DNA from: Symbiodinium kawagutii
Taxonomy: Eukaryota; Sar; Dinophyceae; Suessiales; Symbiodiniaceae
Direction of reading: 5' to 3'
DNA length: 64,000 nt
Assembly: GCA_009767595.1 (NCBI GenBank)
Contig: VSDK01028304.1
Location: forward strand, 528,896 to 592,895
This document shows positions 10,401 through 25,300 of this stretch, piece after piece. Position 1 is the first letter of the stretch, and each line of letters opens with the position of its first letter. The translations under genes and the position numbers were made by a program. Under the pieces are notes generated by a model. The model saw nothing but the letters and a program-made list of their open reading frames with translations. It did no database searches and was not told the origin of the DNA.

Positions 10401-13400
10401 TTGAAAAGTGACCATTCATTTAGCAATACTAAAATCACAAAAAAAAACAATGCAATCTCAAAATATTTCTAGTTTTTTTTTGTTTTTTTTCTTTTTTCCA
10501 TCTCGTAATTTAATCTTAAAAGGGGCAATTCATTTAGCAATACTAAAAAACAAAAATATTTTCTGAAAATCCCGATATTTTTCATTTTAAGTTTTTCATT
10601 TTGTAATTTAATTTCAAAAAGGGCCATTCATTTAGCAATACTAAAATCACAAAACAAACAAACATAATTTGCTGAAAATCACGATATGTGCTTTTTTATT
10701 TTTTATTGTTTATTTTGTAATTGAATTTTAAAAGGGGCCATTCATTTAGCAATACCGAAATCACAAAAATTAAAAACAAATTTCCGAAAATCACGGTGTT
10801 CATTTCTGATTTTGTAGTTTCATTTCAAAAGGGGCAATTAATTTAGCAATACTTCTTTTTATGATTGATTCACCAAGCAGTATTTATTTTCATTTTTGAA
10901 AATTTTATTTTATGAACATATATGTTAATATATTTTCATGTATGTTTAAATATTTTTAAATATCAAAATTGATTTTCTTATATGAACATGTATTTTCATA
11001 TATGAACATATATTTTCATATATTACTAAATTTTATTTTTCCCCAAACAGTGTGTGCACTATAGGGGTTCTTACGGTAATAGAAAAGGTCCTGGTGTAGA
11101 ACCAAGTGTGCGTCAGCGCGTGCGGCTAAATCGTCGACCCTTTCGTCAAAAACGTTCCCTCATCTTCCGTTTTCGACAGAAGCCTCGCACGAAACTGGGT
11201 CTGGGAGAGCTCTATTCCGGAGCTGCGTTCTCGTCTGCGCGCCGTGCTCGTTTTTTGCTCAATGTGCATTTTACGTGGCAGGCGCAAGGGAAAGCTCACT
11301 TTTGTCCCTCTTGGGCATTAGGAATCCGTGGCAGGCACAAGGGATTCGATGCATTTCACAAAACGTGTAACTGTCGTCGATTTTGCGACGTTGAAAAAAC
11401 GTTGGCAGGCGCACACAAAATGAGCGTGTTCGAAAACATCGACTTTTTGTGACAGGCGCAGCATTTCGTGATCTTGAGCTCTCTTTTGGTGACCTCGAAA
11501 CGCTCGTTTCGTGAGACTGTCGTCCTTTTTGAATCTGCTATGTCGAGATCATTTTTCGTGACAGGTGCAGGACTTCGTATGACTCGGGATCACTTTTTCG
11601 TGGCAGGCGCAGCATTTTGCAACATAAACGCTTGAAATCGCAAATCGCAGTGTAATGGAGACTTCAGGTGCCTTTCATACCTCTGTTTTTTTGTGTCTCG
11701 CCTGCGCGCGGTGCAAATTTTCATTTCGCTCGCGCAACCCTCTGCGGACTTTGTGCGTGTCGGATCGCTCTCGTCTGCGCGCGGTGCAAATTTTGATTCC
11801 GCTCGTGCAACCCTCTGCGGACTTTCTGCGTGTCGGATCGCTCTCGCCTGCGCGCGGTGCTCATTTGCTTTTGCCGAGATCTTGTCAAGAGTTCTCTCTT
11901 GTGCGTGCCCCAATGTGCCGTCAAATGTGTGCTCCCATGTGCTCTCATATGTGTGCTCTCATAAGTGTGCTCTCAAATGTGCTCTCACATGTGTGCTCAT
12001 ATGTGTGCTCATTTATGTGTGCTCATGTGTGTGCTCTCATATGTGTGCTCTCATATGTGTGCTCTCATATCTGTGCTCTCAAAGGTGTGCTCTCATATGT
12101 GTGATCATGTCTGTGCTTTGACATGTGTGCTCATATGTGTGCTCATTTATGTGTGCTCATATGTGTGCTCTCATATGTGTGCTCAAATGTGTGCTCTCAT
12201 ATCTGTGCTCTCAAAGGTGTGCTCTCATATGTGTGATCATGCGTGTGCTCTCACATGTGTGCTCTCACGTGTGTGCTCTCACATGTGTGCTCATACATGT
12301 GTGCTCTCATATGTGTGCTCAAATGTCTGCTCTCATATGTGTTCTCTCATATGTGTGCTCTCATATATGTGCTCATACATGTGTGCTCAAATGTGTGCTC
12401 TCATATGTGTGATCATGTGTGTGCTCATGGATGTGCTCTCATATCTGTGCTCTCAAATGTGTGCTCTCATATGTGCTCTCATATGTGTGCTCATACATGT
12501 GTGCTCATATCTGCGCTCTCATATGTGTCATCATGTGTGTGTGCTCCCACATGTGTGCTCATATGTGTGCTCATTTATGTGTGCTCTGATATCTGTGCTC
12601 TCCTATGTGTGCTCTCATAAATGTGCTCATACATGTGTGCTCAAATGTGTGCTCTCATATGTGTGATCATGTCTGTGCTCTCACATGTGTGCTCATATGT
12701 GTGCTCATTTATGTGTGCTCATATGTGTGCTCTCATATCTGTGCTCTCATATGTGTGCTCTCATATCTGTGCTCTCAAAGGTGTGCTCTCATATGTGTGA
12801 TCATGTCTGTGCTTTGACATGTGTGCTCATATGTGTGCTCATTTATGTGTGCTCATATGTGTGCTCTCATATCTGTGCTCTCATATGTGTCATCATGTGT
12901 GCGCTCTCACAAATGTGCTCTCATATGTGTGTTCCCACATGTGTGCTCATACATGTGTGCTCTCATATGTGTGGTCTCACATGTGGGCTCATACATGTGT
13001 GCTCCCATATGTGTGCTCAAATGTCTGCTCTCATATGTGTGCTCATATCTGTGCTCTCAAATGTGTGCTCTCATGCTCTCATATGTGTGCTCTGACATGT
13101 GTGCTCCCAGTTGTGCTCTCAAATAAATGCTCTCAAATAAATGCTCTTGCTGTGTCCTTTTCCCACTTCCCCCCATCTCACTGTTTGGGGTCTCTTGCCG
13201 GGATAATTTTTAAACATTTTTCAGCATCAAGCTTCCATTAGGTACCCTAGTGATTGGGCACCCAGGGGGGTTGAATGACAAACAATGATTATTTCATGGC
13301 TATGAATGGTTAATCAACTGGATGATTTGAGGGTACCCTATTTTGAGAAACACCCATTTTAGAAATGGCATCTGCACTTGGATGTTGCCATGGTCAATAA

Positions 13401-16327
13401 TTGCTATGCTGTTTGAGGTCATTGAGGCCCGACTGTGGGTCCTTACCTTGCAATCGCTACTATAACCGTAATCAAACAACCATATGATGGTGTCTGGCTG
13501 ACAACAACACTTCCAAACCTGCTGACTTCGGGGAGCAATTGCTGACTGCGATTTTGTTTATGCGCATCACCAGGGGTGCCAAACTATGGATGCCTCCGTT
13601 GTTGTGACCCATCAATGGAAGCATGGCCTGGCACACTGCTAGCACCTTGACAGTTCTGGCTTCAGTGCCCAGCACGCCTTCATTTTCTTGGTACAGCCAT
13701 TGTACAGTTCCTGCGGCACGCTGCACCGATGCTGTTGCAGAGGGGCAAACCATGGGGAGTTGATGCTTTAAGATTTGCTAACAGATTTTGATTAGACTGG
13801 TTGGCCATCATTCATTCAGTTTATTATTGGAAGGGTTTATCAAACCACTCAGCGTACAGTAACAATAAACTGACTGAACAACAATTAATCACTTGATTAG
13901 CCATTGTTACCGATTTATCTAACCACGAATCAATATCAAAAGCAACTGAACAACTGGTTGAAATTCATTCATCATAGTTCCGAGTGGTCAATCAATCATG
14001 CTGAATCCATAATCAATCTTTGAGAGACCCACCTATTGGAGAATGATACTGCCCGGTTGAACAGGAAACCAATATGGTGACCTATCACAGTTTGGGTTTC
14101 AACTAAACGGATGGGTCTGTCTAAAAATGGTGTTCCCCCAAAAAAGGTAGTTTTCCTGTACATGGTGGCTACATGGGATGGTAAGGTTGGTACCACCATG
14201 GCTATGGACAAACCCACATGACCGGTTCCAACAATCAATCAAAACACCAGGATGTTTGACCCTGCAAATCTAGCAAAGACACATGGTTGCTGGTGGGCAA
14301 TGCTTGAAGCACTGTCCTCAACATGCAGGGCAAAAAGGGTAACACCTCCCAAGTCTAGGCACGCTATCATGCTTGAATCCACTGATGAAACCTGATTTGT
14401 CATGCCTCATGGCTTCCATTCTGGCCCATACGCAAACGCATGAATTGCCATATGACTCACCATGATCCGCATGAATCACCATACTGCTTGCCAACCTTTC
14501 CTGGGTTCCGTTTGAATTACCATGATTCCTCAACACAAAACTAGAGAACTTGCAAAATTCAGAGGAAATATTGCTCTAACAAGTGTCTAAATGCCTAAAT
14601 GCATGGCCTGAATCTTTACCCTCTGATAGCTTCAAGTGGCAAGCAAAAAACATCCGTGTCAAGGTCACTTACCCTCTGGTAGATTCAAGCCGGTAGTGAA
14701 GAATGACCCATTTCTAGACGTTCTCCAAGGCTTGTGGATGGATTTTTGGATGACCAAGTTGATCCACCAAAGCTTGGCATAGGGTACCTACCAATTCGGT
14801 TTCCCACCTTGCGGTCTGGTTTGCCTTGGGCCCCAGGGGTTTGGATCCAAGGTCAAGGTCCGGGTTCCCCGCAAGGCGGCCCGGCCAACCCCGCTCCTCC
14901 AGGGAACACGGCAGGTCAAATTGCGCCGGCCTGCGAGCAAGGGATGTCCGGAGGATGGGACAGCCGCGTTGCAAGGAACGTTTGGTTGGCAGGATTGTAA
15001 CCATGATGATTAGGCTTGTGAAGATTATCATGATTATTATTGATTATTCATTATACAATTATCATGATTATTTAGGCTGGTGATAGAAGAGCCATGATAT
15101 ACCTGATCATGACAACGGGGATGAAGAATGAGAGCGATGAATCATGATAATCATGAATCGGTAATGACCAAAATGGTGATAAAAAAGAATGATAACACTT
15201 ATTACAATGAACAGCATCCAATTAAAAACTCACAATCACAAGTGGTTGTTATTTCCAACATGAAGATTTGCTAATTTGCTGTTTTGGTCCGGGGTTTCCC
15301 AATGTAATTCTGTACGCACGTACTCCAATTTCAGCAATTCATAGATTATTACCCTTGCCCAAATGGTTAACAAGTACTGTTGACTTTGACAATGACCCGT
15401 CCGGTAAAACAATGATCCTGAATCACAAAGGCACTGCTAGTTTTTTATATTTACCATCATGAAATATGATCATTCCCTATCCGTGATCAAATAGTGCCGG
15501 CTCTAACTAACCGAACCATTCATATACAATTCTACACTCTAGCTTAGAATGCTGAATGAATACCATCCAACAGCTTCACAACAATTTACAATGGCCAACG
15601 AGAATTGCCAAAACCTGTGTTCAACTTGTTGGCGACCAACAAAAAACCCCTGCTGTGATTAATACCAGGCAGTAGAGCCCCTGTCAACATAACCAAGGCG
15701 TCTATCCACCTCTTAGGTTACACAAACAATTGCCCACACAGTTTCATTGAATGTGAACAATGTAACTCTTCAATATGAAAACATACCTGTGATTTATGGT
15801 GTACAGCAGTCATGAAATGGATGAGTCTCTGCATGCACGGGATCTCAACGCACACGTTCATGGACAAATGATGACTGGCCATGATTCATAGTTGGTCGGA
15901 TTCATGGCTGTGTCATGTTGTATCACCGATGTTGCTTTCAGCTCCCTGGGTTTACAGTAGCAAGGTATTCTTAATCCCTTCCCCTTGGCATTGAGCCTCG
16001 TCTGGTCGTCCCTGATTCATGCAGCAAAGGGATGAATTCTAAGCGTGGGGATCAACATGGATTAACCATGACTGCACTTCTATATCTTCTATTCACTGTT
16101 CAACATTTATCAACCAGTATTGACCAACCAGCAACAACCATTCACAATATTGATATCAGTGGTAGGGGAAGGATGTGATGAACACAGCTGGCAATGCGGT
16201 GGATCGGCTGAACTTGTCCTATGATCACCCCAGGTAAACCCGGCTGGTTGGAAAACCACCTCAGCGTCAAACCCAGCGCAGGGCGCCTGGAACCCATGCT
16301 GCCCATGCCGCCCATCGGCATGCCGCC

Positions 16328-16358
<31 letters not shown>

Positions 16359-19300
16359 CCGCCCATGCCCATGCCGCCCATTCCTGGCAGCAACAGGATC
16401 GAAAGAGAGCAACCAAAGTTTAGTCCGGGGCCATGGCTTGTATCCAAGTGATGGTTGATGGCTGACGGGATTGAAACCCTCATCTTAGTTGATGGCTTGA
16501 TAGTGGTTCATTGATATTTCATTGATGGTTGATGCCTTGGGATGCTCGGTGGTTCTCCTAAAATCATGGCTACATTCGGTTGGTTTCGCTGGCTACAGCC
16601 CACACCATGAAGCTTTCCTCGAATTCAGGAGCTTCACGTGACCACAAACCCTCCTGGCCTGGCCCGCCAAACATTCCACCAAACATGTCCTGGCAGAGGG
16701 CGACCCGGGTGGAGCCACAGGTGTTGCAATCATCGAACTCTCGGAAAAACATATCGAATTGGCCGAAAAGCGGACCCAACTTCTAGAGATGATCGAACTA
16801 GACAACACGTTGATACATGACGTAGAGCTATTAGAATCAAACTGGGAAACACATCCTGGTCTCACAGGAAAACCCAGGTCGTGAAGATGTTCAAATGGGA
16901 CAGGTTAGAGCCATCCGGTTGGGAGAATCATCCTAGTATCCTTGGTGAAGGCACTACATCCAAAGAACGCCGCTGCTTGGCTGAAAGAAGGCCATATCAT
17001 CGTTTTATGATACTAGAATCTCAACTACATGTGATTTACTTGCTAATCGCCATCCTCAAAATCATCATGTTGACAATCAATTTTTGGGGGCACACCATGC
17101 ATGGATCATTGATCATCCTTTCTCAACATCGAAGACATTTTTTTCAAAATAGGGGTAACCCCCAAATCATCCAATCTCAATCATTTTTACAGTGATGAAC
17201 CAGCCATTTTTTTGGGGCTCACCATGGCTTGAGACCCCCCAAACAGGTTGCAAGGAATCCAAGATCCTATGTGACATGCCTGGTTGGAGAGGGGATGGAT
17301 CCGATGATGGGATGTGAAGCTGGATGATTCGTCAAGCGGAATTCCGCCGGAAGGAAGCAGTAGGATCACCGGAAAAAAAATGCCAAAATAGATAATAACT
17401 ACACCATTGTTGGTGTCCCCGAGTTGAGAAACCACCATATCTGCACAACCATGGCGGTAACAATTGGCAATGAGGTGATGATCAGTCACTACATGTTAAT
17501 ATTGGATGATGGTCCCCGCCCCCACGCCAGTGTTTCCTGGACTCGGGCTTCAAAAGTCAAAAACACATTGATCGATGATTGTGTTTAGATGTGTTTAGTA
17601 AATTTACGGGTATTGACACTTAGGATCATTGCCAACTTGTCCTGGCGTAAGGTTGCTTTGTGTCAGGGAGAAGAATCATGAAGAATCAAACCATCAAACA
17701 TATTTCGCAGCATCATCAAATCAATTTTAGCAAAAAAGAGCTGAAAAGTCAGCCCAACGTAAAATAGACCTTTGATTTCCCGTTGATTTCCAAAGTGAAG
17801 TTTCCTGAGCCGCTTGTAGGACAAGTGATCGCTGATCCTGTGGTCCAGCATCCCTCATCAGCAATGCCCTTTATGGACTCTTCTATGGCTCTACGCTCTT
17901 CACTTTTGCACCCTGCAAACCTCAAGCTGAGTTGCCACTGAAACATGGCGTCGCAGCGATCCTTTGGCAAAAGATTCACATGGTGCTTATACTTATCAGC
18001 ATTTTGCAAAACTTAAAATCTTCATTTTCGTCATCCGAACCCCAACCATCAACACCATTCTCATTGCGGTGATAGGCCACGCGCTCCCAGCGCAGATTGC
18101 AAAGACTGCTTGGCAACTTGAGCTGATCGAAGCTCAGGCTGAAATCGCGGCCAAAGGCCAAAGTCTGCAGGTTGCTTGGCAGTGTCACCCGATCCAAGCT
18201 CTGGTTGAACTGCTCTCCGAAAATCAGAGATTGCAGAGTGTTCGGCAAAGTCACTCGATCCATGCACTGGTTGAAACTTGCGCCAAACGTCAAAGCTTGT
18301 AGGTCGGTCGGCAAGGTCACCCGATCCAGGCTCTGATCGAAACAGTAGCCCAAAGTCAAGGTTTGCAGGCCGCATGGCAAAGTGACCCAATCAAGAATCT
18401 GGTCAAAACAGTCGCCGAAAGTCAATGCCTTTAGATTACCCGGTAAGATGACCTGCTCCAGGCTCTGGTCATAATCGCAGCCAAAGGCTAAAGTTTGCAG
18501 GCTGCTCGGCAAGGTGACCTGATCCAGGCTCTGGTCGAAACGGGCACCAAAAGTCAAAGTCTGCAGGTTTTGCGGCAAGGTGACCCAATTCAGGTCCTGG
18601 TTGAAAGCGTTGCCAAAGGCCAAAGTTTGCAGGCTGCTCGGCAAGGTGACCTGATCCAGGCTCTGGTTGAAATCGTCGCAAAACCTCAAAGTTTGCAGAT
18701 TCCTCGGGAAGTCGGCCAAATGCAGCCTCTGAGTGAAAAGGTTGGCAAGAGTCAAAAATTGCAGATTGCTCGGCAAGGTCACCCGATCCAGGCTCTGGTC
18801 AAAATCGCTGCCCAAAGTAAAAGTCTGAAGGTTGCCCGGCAAAGTAACCTGATCCAAGCTCTGGTTGAAATGGTTGCCAAAGGCCAAAGTTTGGAGGTTG
18901 CTCGGCAATGTCACTCGATCCAGGCTTTGGTTGAAATGGTCGCCAAAAGCTAAAGTTTGCAGGCTGCTTGGCAAGCTCACCTGATCCAAGCTCTGGTCGA
19001 AATGGTTGCCAAATGTCAAAGTTTGGAGGTTGCTCGGCAATGTCACTCCATCCAGGCTTTGGTTGAAACGGTAGCCCAAAGCTAAAGTTTGCAGGTTGCT
19101 TGGCAAGGTCACCCGATCCAGTTTGTGATTGAAATAGTCGCCAAAAGCCAAGATTTGCAGGCTGCTTGGTAAGCTCACCTGATCCAAGCTCTGGTCGAAA
19201 TGGTTGCCAAAGGCCAAAGTTTGGAGGTTGCTCGGCAAGGCGACCCGATCCAGTTTGTGGTTGAAATGATCGCCAAAAGCTAAAGTTTGCAGGCTGCTTG

Positions 19301-22300
19301 GTAAGCTCACCTGATCCAAGCTCTGGTTGAAATGGTTGCCAAATGTCAAAGTTTGGAGGTTGCTTGGGAATGTCACTCGATCCAGGCTTTGGTTGAAACA
19401 GTAGCCGAAAGCAAAAGTTTGCAGGTTGCTTGGCAAGCTCACCTGATCCAAGCTCTGGTTGAAATCATGGCCAAAATTCAAAGTTTGCAAATTGTTTGGT
19501 AATGTCACTTGATCCAGGCTCTGATTGAAACAAATGCCGAAGGTCAAAGTTTGCAGGTTGCTCGGCCAGGGCACGTAATTCAGGCTCTCATTGTTAAAGT
19601 CTTGGCCAAGGCTCAGTGTATCGAGGCTTTGAGGGAGACCGAGCAGGCAACTAGTGGAAGATGTGCCTGTAATCTTGGTTACCCCTTGTAATGAAGTCAC
19701 TTCTTCGGATTTCGAAAATCCCTGGACACATCTCCATGCAGAAAGGAGGTCTGTGGGAACATAGGTGCAGGTCAATGTTGCGGTTTTACCCGTGATGCCT
19801 TGCTCTTGCAACGTTTGGTGCAACATCAGCGGAACATCGAGGTGGTGGAGAGCGATCTTTGCACCTTTCTTCGGCAAAAGTTGCCTTGAAACTACCTGAA
19901 GCACTTCCCTTCCCAACGTGGAAGGGCACAGGCTCACGACGCATCCTTCACCATTCAAACATAACACGTGAACCTCAATGAGAGCGCCAAGCATTGGCTC
20001 TGCATAGCCATGGCCACATGCCATGTACGCAACGATCGTCAACGGGGCTGAACTCTCCAGAGGTGGTACGGAACGGTCACCACTTATATTCACTTAGGTT
20101 ATGAGTAGGGCAACTACTGGTTATGGTTATGATATACAATAGTTGCTTGACTTATTAACCAACTTGTAACTAGGGGGTACTACTCTGTAACTGATGTCAA
20201 TCATCAATGGCTGGCGATACCACAAAGAATGCGAGACCAAGTCGGTCAACATGCTATGATGTGGCCAGCTTCAAGCACCCTTGTCATTCTCATCAGTGTC
20301 GGTTCATGAATTGAGGATTTCACACGGGATGATCATCTGCACATCAAGTGATCTACGTCTGAAATTATCCGAAAATCTGACAATGGAGCATGGCCAGCTC
20401 CAACACTCCAAACATCTACACACGTGCCACGGCGTCTGCTTTATTATTATCCACAAAGCACCCTCTGGAACTGCCAAGAGCGTTGAAAGGCTGCGTCAAG
20501 GATACATCCCCACACCATGGGAGATCAAGTGCTGCAATTTTGCCCAATCGCTGCTGTTCTCCCTCAAAAAGTCTGGTTGAATGGTAAGGATCTCGGGTTG
20601 TTGGGTTGTTCACAGAGATGATCAATATCATCATGGCCAACTTTCACCAGCCAGTGTTTCGCTGAAGATCACGTCAAAGTGATTGTTTTTTCTTCAATGG
20701 AAATCATTGATTGACAAAAAATCAGTTCAGCAGTGATCACGTGACCCATGATGTTGATCAGGGTTGATTGGTTACCATGTTGCCACTACTGGGTGCACCG
20801 AAATATTAAGATGTTTCTCAAGGCATCGGCATAGGGGACCTCTGGCATCATCCCCAGCTATAGTCTGTTGAAAATGATCAATGGGTATTGTATCAGTCAT
20901 AGGTGATTGTAGAGGTCCCCCAATTCAAAAAGAAAACCGGATAAAGATCCTAAGCTGATCAGAGTTGATTGGTTATCACTATGAGGTACACCATTGTTTT
21001 CCCTATTATTGTTAGTGACTATCCCCCATTTTTGGTTGGTTCATATTGACCCATGGCCCATAGCCTGATGATCCTCAGAGATCAACCAACCTCGATGACC
21101 CCCACACCGCAGCTGGGTGCCCTGCCGCGCCTCAAAGGGAGAGCCCCCTTGGCCATCGCCGAAGGAGGAGGAACGTTGGAAGGAATCCTGGAAGCAGAAC
21201 GCTGCCAGCATCAATTGGTTGATGGTTTCAACCCCTATGAAAAATGTGAATATTTTTGGTTAATCAACCAACCATTTGGCAAGACTAGGGAAAATAAATG
21301 AACAAAACAAATATGTGAAACCACCAACCGGTCATTGGTTGAATGGTAAACATGGTTGAAATCCCGCTGTGAATTCAGATTTTTCAGCGCAAGTACTATC
21401 ATACTGTAGAGGAAATTGGCACAGGTATTGGTTGAACAATGGTTACGACTGACGGTTTAACATTGACAGGAAATAACTAGTAACTACTGTAATGGTGATC
21501 TACTAATTATATAAGCATCCAGCAAAACGGATGGTTGCAACAAATGGTTATGACTCATGATGGGTAATCATTGACTGGTCATGACTAGTAATGATTGTGA
21601 CCAAGATTGGTTTCACCATCAGTAGCCCTGCCTGTGACTAATCAAATCATGGTTGATCACGGTGAATAATGAACAATAATGTCTAATACTTGGTCTATGG
21701 CGGCTAGTAACGATTCTATGATGGTTGATATCATTGATTGACCAATGTAACCAGTGGTTGGCATGATATCATGAAGCTATGGCTGACTGGTTGGTGGTTG
21801 AGCCACCCCTATGAAGAATTCCATTCAACCAACCATTTGTCAATTTGTACTAAGTAAATCGACACGTTTAAAACCAGCAGCCAGCAGTTGTTTAACCATA
21901 TTATTGTTGATTTTTATCCCCTACTATTCACCGTTGCTCAACGCTAAGGATGGCGAATCATGGTTGAAACCGATTGATCTCAACCTGCATAGCTTCACCC
22001 GTTGCCTCGCAGCCCGCAGCTTCGCTGCTGAGCGACTCAGCAGGGTTCCCTCCAGCAGCGCCCTTTCGCGTCGCGTCCTTGAAGAAGCGGGCGAAGAGCT
22101 CGTTCGGATCCTCGGATGCCAACGGGAAAGCGGTGCCATGGTCGGTTCACCTGTGCCAGGCCTATGAAGTGCTGGGGGAATGGATTTGGAGTCGGATAGC
22201 CACAGCCCCAACATATTAACCAAGTAGAGTAAGCACTCGTCTTTACTCCTTTATGATTATTCTGAGTTTGTTTAAATGAGCCAGGAAGCACAATCGCCTC

Positions 22301-25300
22301 TAACAACCAACAAGTGAGATGTACTAAAACCTTTTTATCATTTGCCTGTATGGCCTGGCTGGTTGTTAGTATTGAAATAAAAGGCTGTGGTACTACCTCA
22401 AGTAAAGTACAATCAATTCTTGTTGTCGGCTATTTTGGTTTTTGGCCCCAAGAATCAACCAAAGCTAACCAGCATTAAGCACACTAAACCCTCGTAATTC
22501 ATCAAGTGCAAGGGCCCGAAAGCGATCATCTGTTTTCTTGTTCATAGCTCAGGCTGCTCATCTGGATGGTTCGCCGTGCTGCAAACAGACCTGCAGATTT
22601 CAGGTGGTGTAGGATTTCAATCATGGTTGATGGTGGTAGCCTCTGGTAATCAAACATGGCAACGGAAAATGGCCATTCGCAAGCGGTAAATCATCTAGAA
22701 ACGGCGGATCATCAGTTGCTATGTTTCCCAAAAGATAAATGTTGGCCGAGATATTGTGAAAATCAAAATCCGCAAGCATCCAAGTAAGAATTAGGGCTGC
22801 AAATGCAGGACCGGTTCCCTTTAAATGCCGAGAGTATATAAGTTCATAGAATGATTGGGGTGGTCAGCCGGGAAACCATCAATTTGGAGGCAAACCATGG
22901 ATGGACATACCCAAAACAATCCCTGAAATGTCAGCGGATCAGATTTCCAGTCGCCCCGGCCAGAACGTTATTGGAGTCATCGCATGTGAGTCATGTCCGA
23001 CTGTTGATGCCAGAGATCCTGCGAACCACCTGGGACGGTGGAAAACCCAGGAAAAAACGCGATAAACCATCAATCACAACCCGTGCACCACCAAACTGCC
23101 ATCAAGAATAGCCAATCCTCCCTCCCTGCCTACCAAAACAATCATGCAATCACGGGTAACAATGGTGAATCATGGTACTGGTAAGTAATGGTGTGCATTG
23201 ATCAGTCAATGATCCTTGGGACGTTCACTTATACTTTTTGTCGATGGTTGTGAAGCATCTCAAGCTAACAATCCTGCAATGGAGAGAACGTCATGAACCT
23301 CCCTGCCTATCACCGTCCTTCGTAGCTCATTCCCCTTAGCAGCTCTGGAGATCAATCCTGGACTGCTGCATCACCCCCAAGGCTCGCCGGAGAATTGATA
23401 GTGAAAGCCGCCAGGTACGCCACCAGAGCCAGCGCTATCGGAACCCCTCAGCGCAGAAACCAGCTGCGACACGGAGACAAGGTCCTAGTTGCCACCCATT
23501 GAGCCATGGTACTGAGGGCTGGTAGATCTTAACTCATGATGGCTTCGGATCCCAAACCAGCGATTGTGGAACCCTCTTGGGCTGGTCAACCATATGCTTC
23601 TTCTCTACGAATATGTATCACCAATGATTACCATGGTTTGGCCGCAGTTTTCGGTGGACAGCCATTTTCAGCCATTTTCAGCCACAAACCCTGGGTGTTG
23701 GTCACCCACCGGTGCTTTGTGCTGTTCTGCCAAGTCCATAGTCCCGAAGCGGATTTGTCCACCCAAACCACTGCGGGTTTTCGAGGGTAAAACCATGGGC
23801 TGCAGGGGTTAAAATGCATGAGCAGATTGATAAGAAAACTGAAATGCCGATTGCTTAACTTACCAAACACATGCTTGGACTTGCTTTCTTTGTCTTTTGA
23901 TTGGTTGTTAACCATCAGTCACTCTTAACCACATTGAACTACTATAAACCTATAAACCACATGAACTAGTCAAATCAACCACATTTCAGCACTATAAGCC
24001 ATTGTGAACCACTCTTAACCCCTAAAATGATTCATAACCCAGGCATTTCTTGGGGTAGCTGAGGCAACGACCCTGGTGCTCCTCCCTTCAGACCTTCCTC
24101 ACCATATTGATCATAGATGGTCCTGGGCTGCGAAGATTCCTGCGGATGGTCATGGTGAAGATGGCCATGTGGGGAAACCATCTGGCTTCTGATCCTAAGT
24201 GCTGTGTATGTATATTTCTCTATGTAAATTTAAAAAAATATATATCATATATATGTGCGGTTGTGTATATATGCGTATGTCAAGTCCTACCCTCCGTTTC
24301 AATTATGTTTCTGGTACACCTCTAGGTCATACCATACCGATCATAAAGGCATTTGCGTGGTTCATGTTGGGACATGCCCGTTTTGAACAACAAATATAAT
24401 GGTGCATGAGCCATCCCACAATGTCATAGTCAACAGGTAATCAATGATAAGGGATGGAGCCTGGCAAAAGCAATGATGGCTTCCACGTTGACCTCATGTG
24501 CAGCTATTGCCAACTACATCATCCCTCGCCCAAGGATTGCTACCGCCTAGTATTTTTCAACAGGACACGGTGGACACTCTCCTCTTAGGTCAATCAGAAT
24601 GATAAAGATCATCAATAAGTAATCAATCATCTCATGATATGGGTTATCCACATATCAATCTATATTTGCTTACTGTAGTGCGATCAAGAAGCAATGTTGT
24701 CGATTCAAATGACATGGGTCAGTTCACCCTGTAAAGCCACCGAAGTCTGACAATCTTTGATACCCAACACCATCTTTGGATAGCATCATGGTCAACCAGG
24801 ACTAACCAGTATTGACCAACATCATTGATTAAGTCGGGAATCGGGAAGTAACGTTCGTCAAGCCTTAACTATCAAGCCTGCTTATTGGCCATCGAGTATC
24901 AGCTGGTTGGTGGCCAAAAGTCCATTCGACTGATATGCCAAATCATCAACTGAGACCACTAACCGGCTATTACGGTGACCATTCACCACTTCTTATCTCC
25001 CATCGTTGAATATTATATAATATCATACATAGTGAACCTTTATATAAACATTCAATAGCTATTCTAGCCCGTTGAGGACTATTGTCCTCTATACTTAATC
25101 ATCTTTGATAGTGTAGCTATCACCCAAAAACTATTATCCTCTATACTTCATCATAGATTGTTTCTATACCACCAGCTATCCTAATCATCAATCAAACATC
25201 CTTGAACCCACCAACCAGTCATCACCCGTCCAACCAACCATCCTCGCTGTTGCCGAACTCGCCAAGTCGCTTCTTCTCTGGATCGCTCAGGACATCATAG

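Noticed and set aside
11655-13241. Many plus-strand Cys/Ser-rich ORFs up to 233 codons
   Set aside because: Produced by the GTGTGCTCTCATAT minisatellite; all three frames are open and share the same repeat vocabulary.
16221-16451. Plus-strand Pro/Met-rich ORF
   Set aside because: Mirror of the Gly/Met-rich DnaJ exon on the minus strand, which fits its neighbours in frame.
22130-22170. Plus-strand peptide CQAYEVLG resembling J-domain helix III/IV
   Set aside because: Isolated, wrong strand and no neighbours; the real J-domain end is at 25259-25302 on the minus strand, and this place carries exon 7 on the minus strand.
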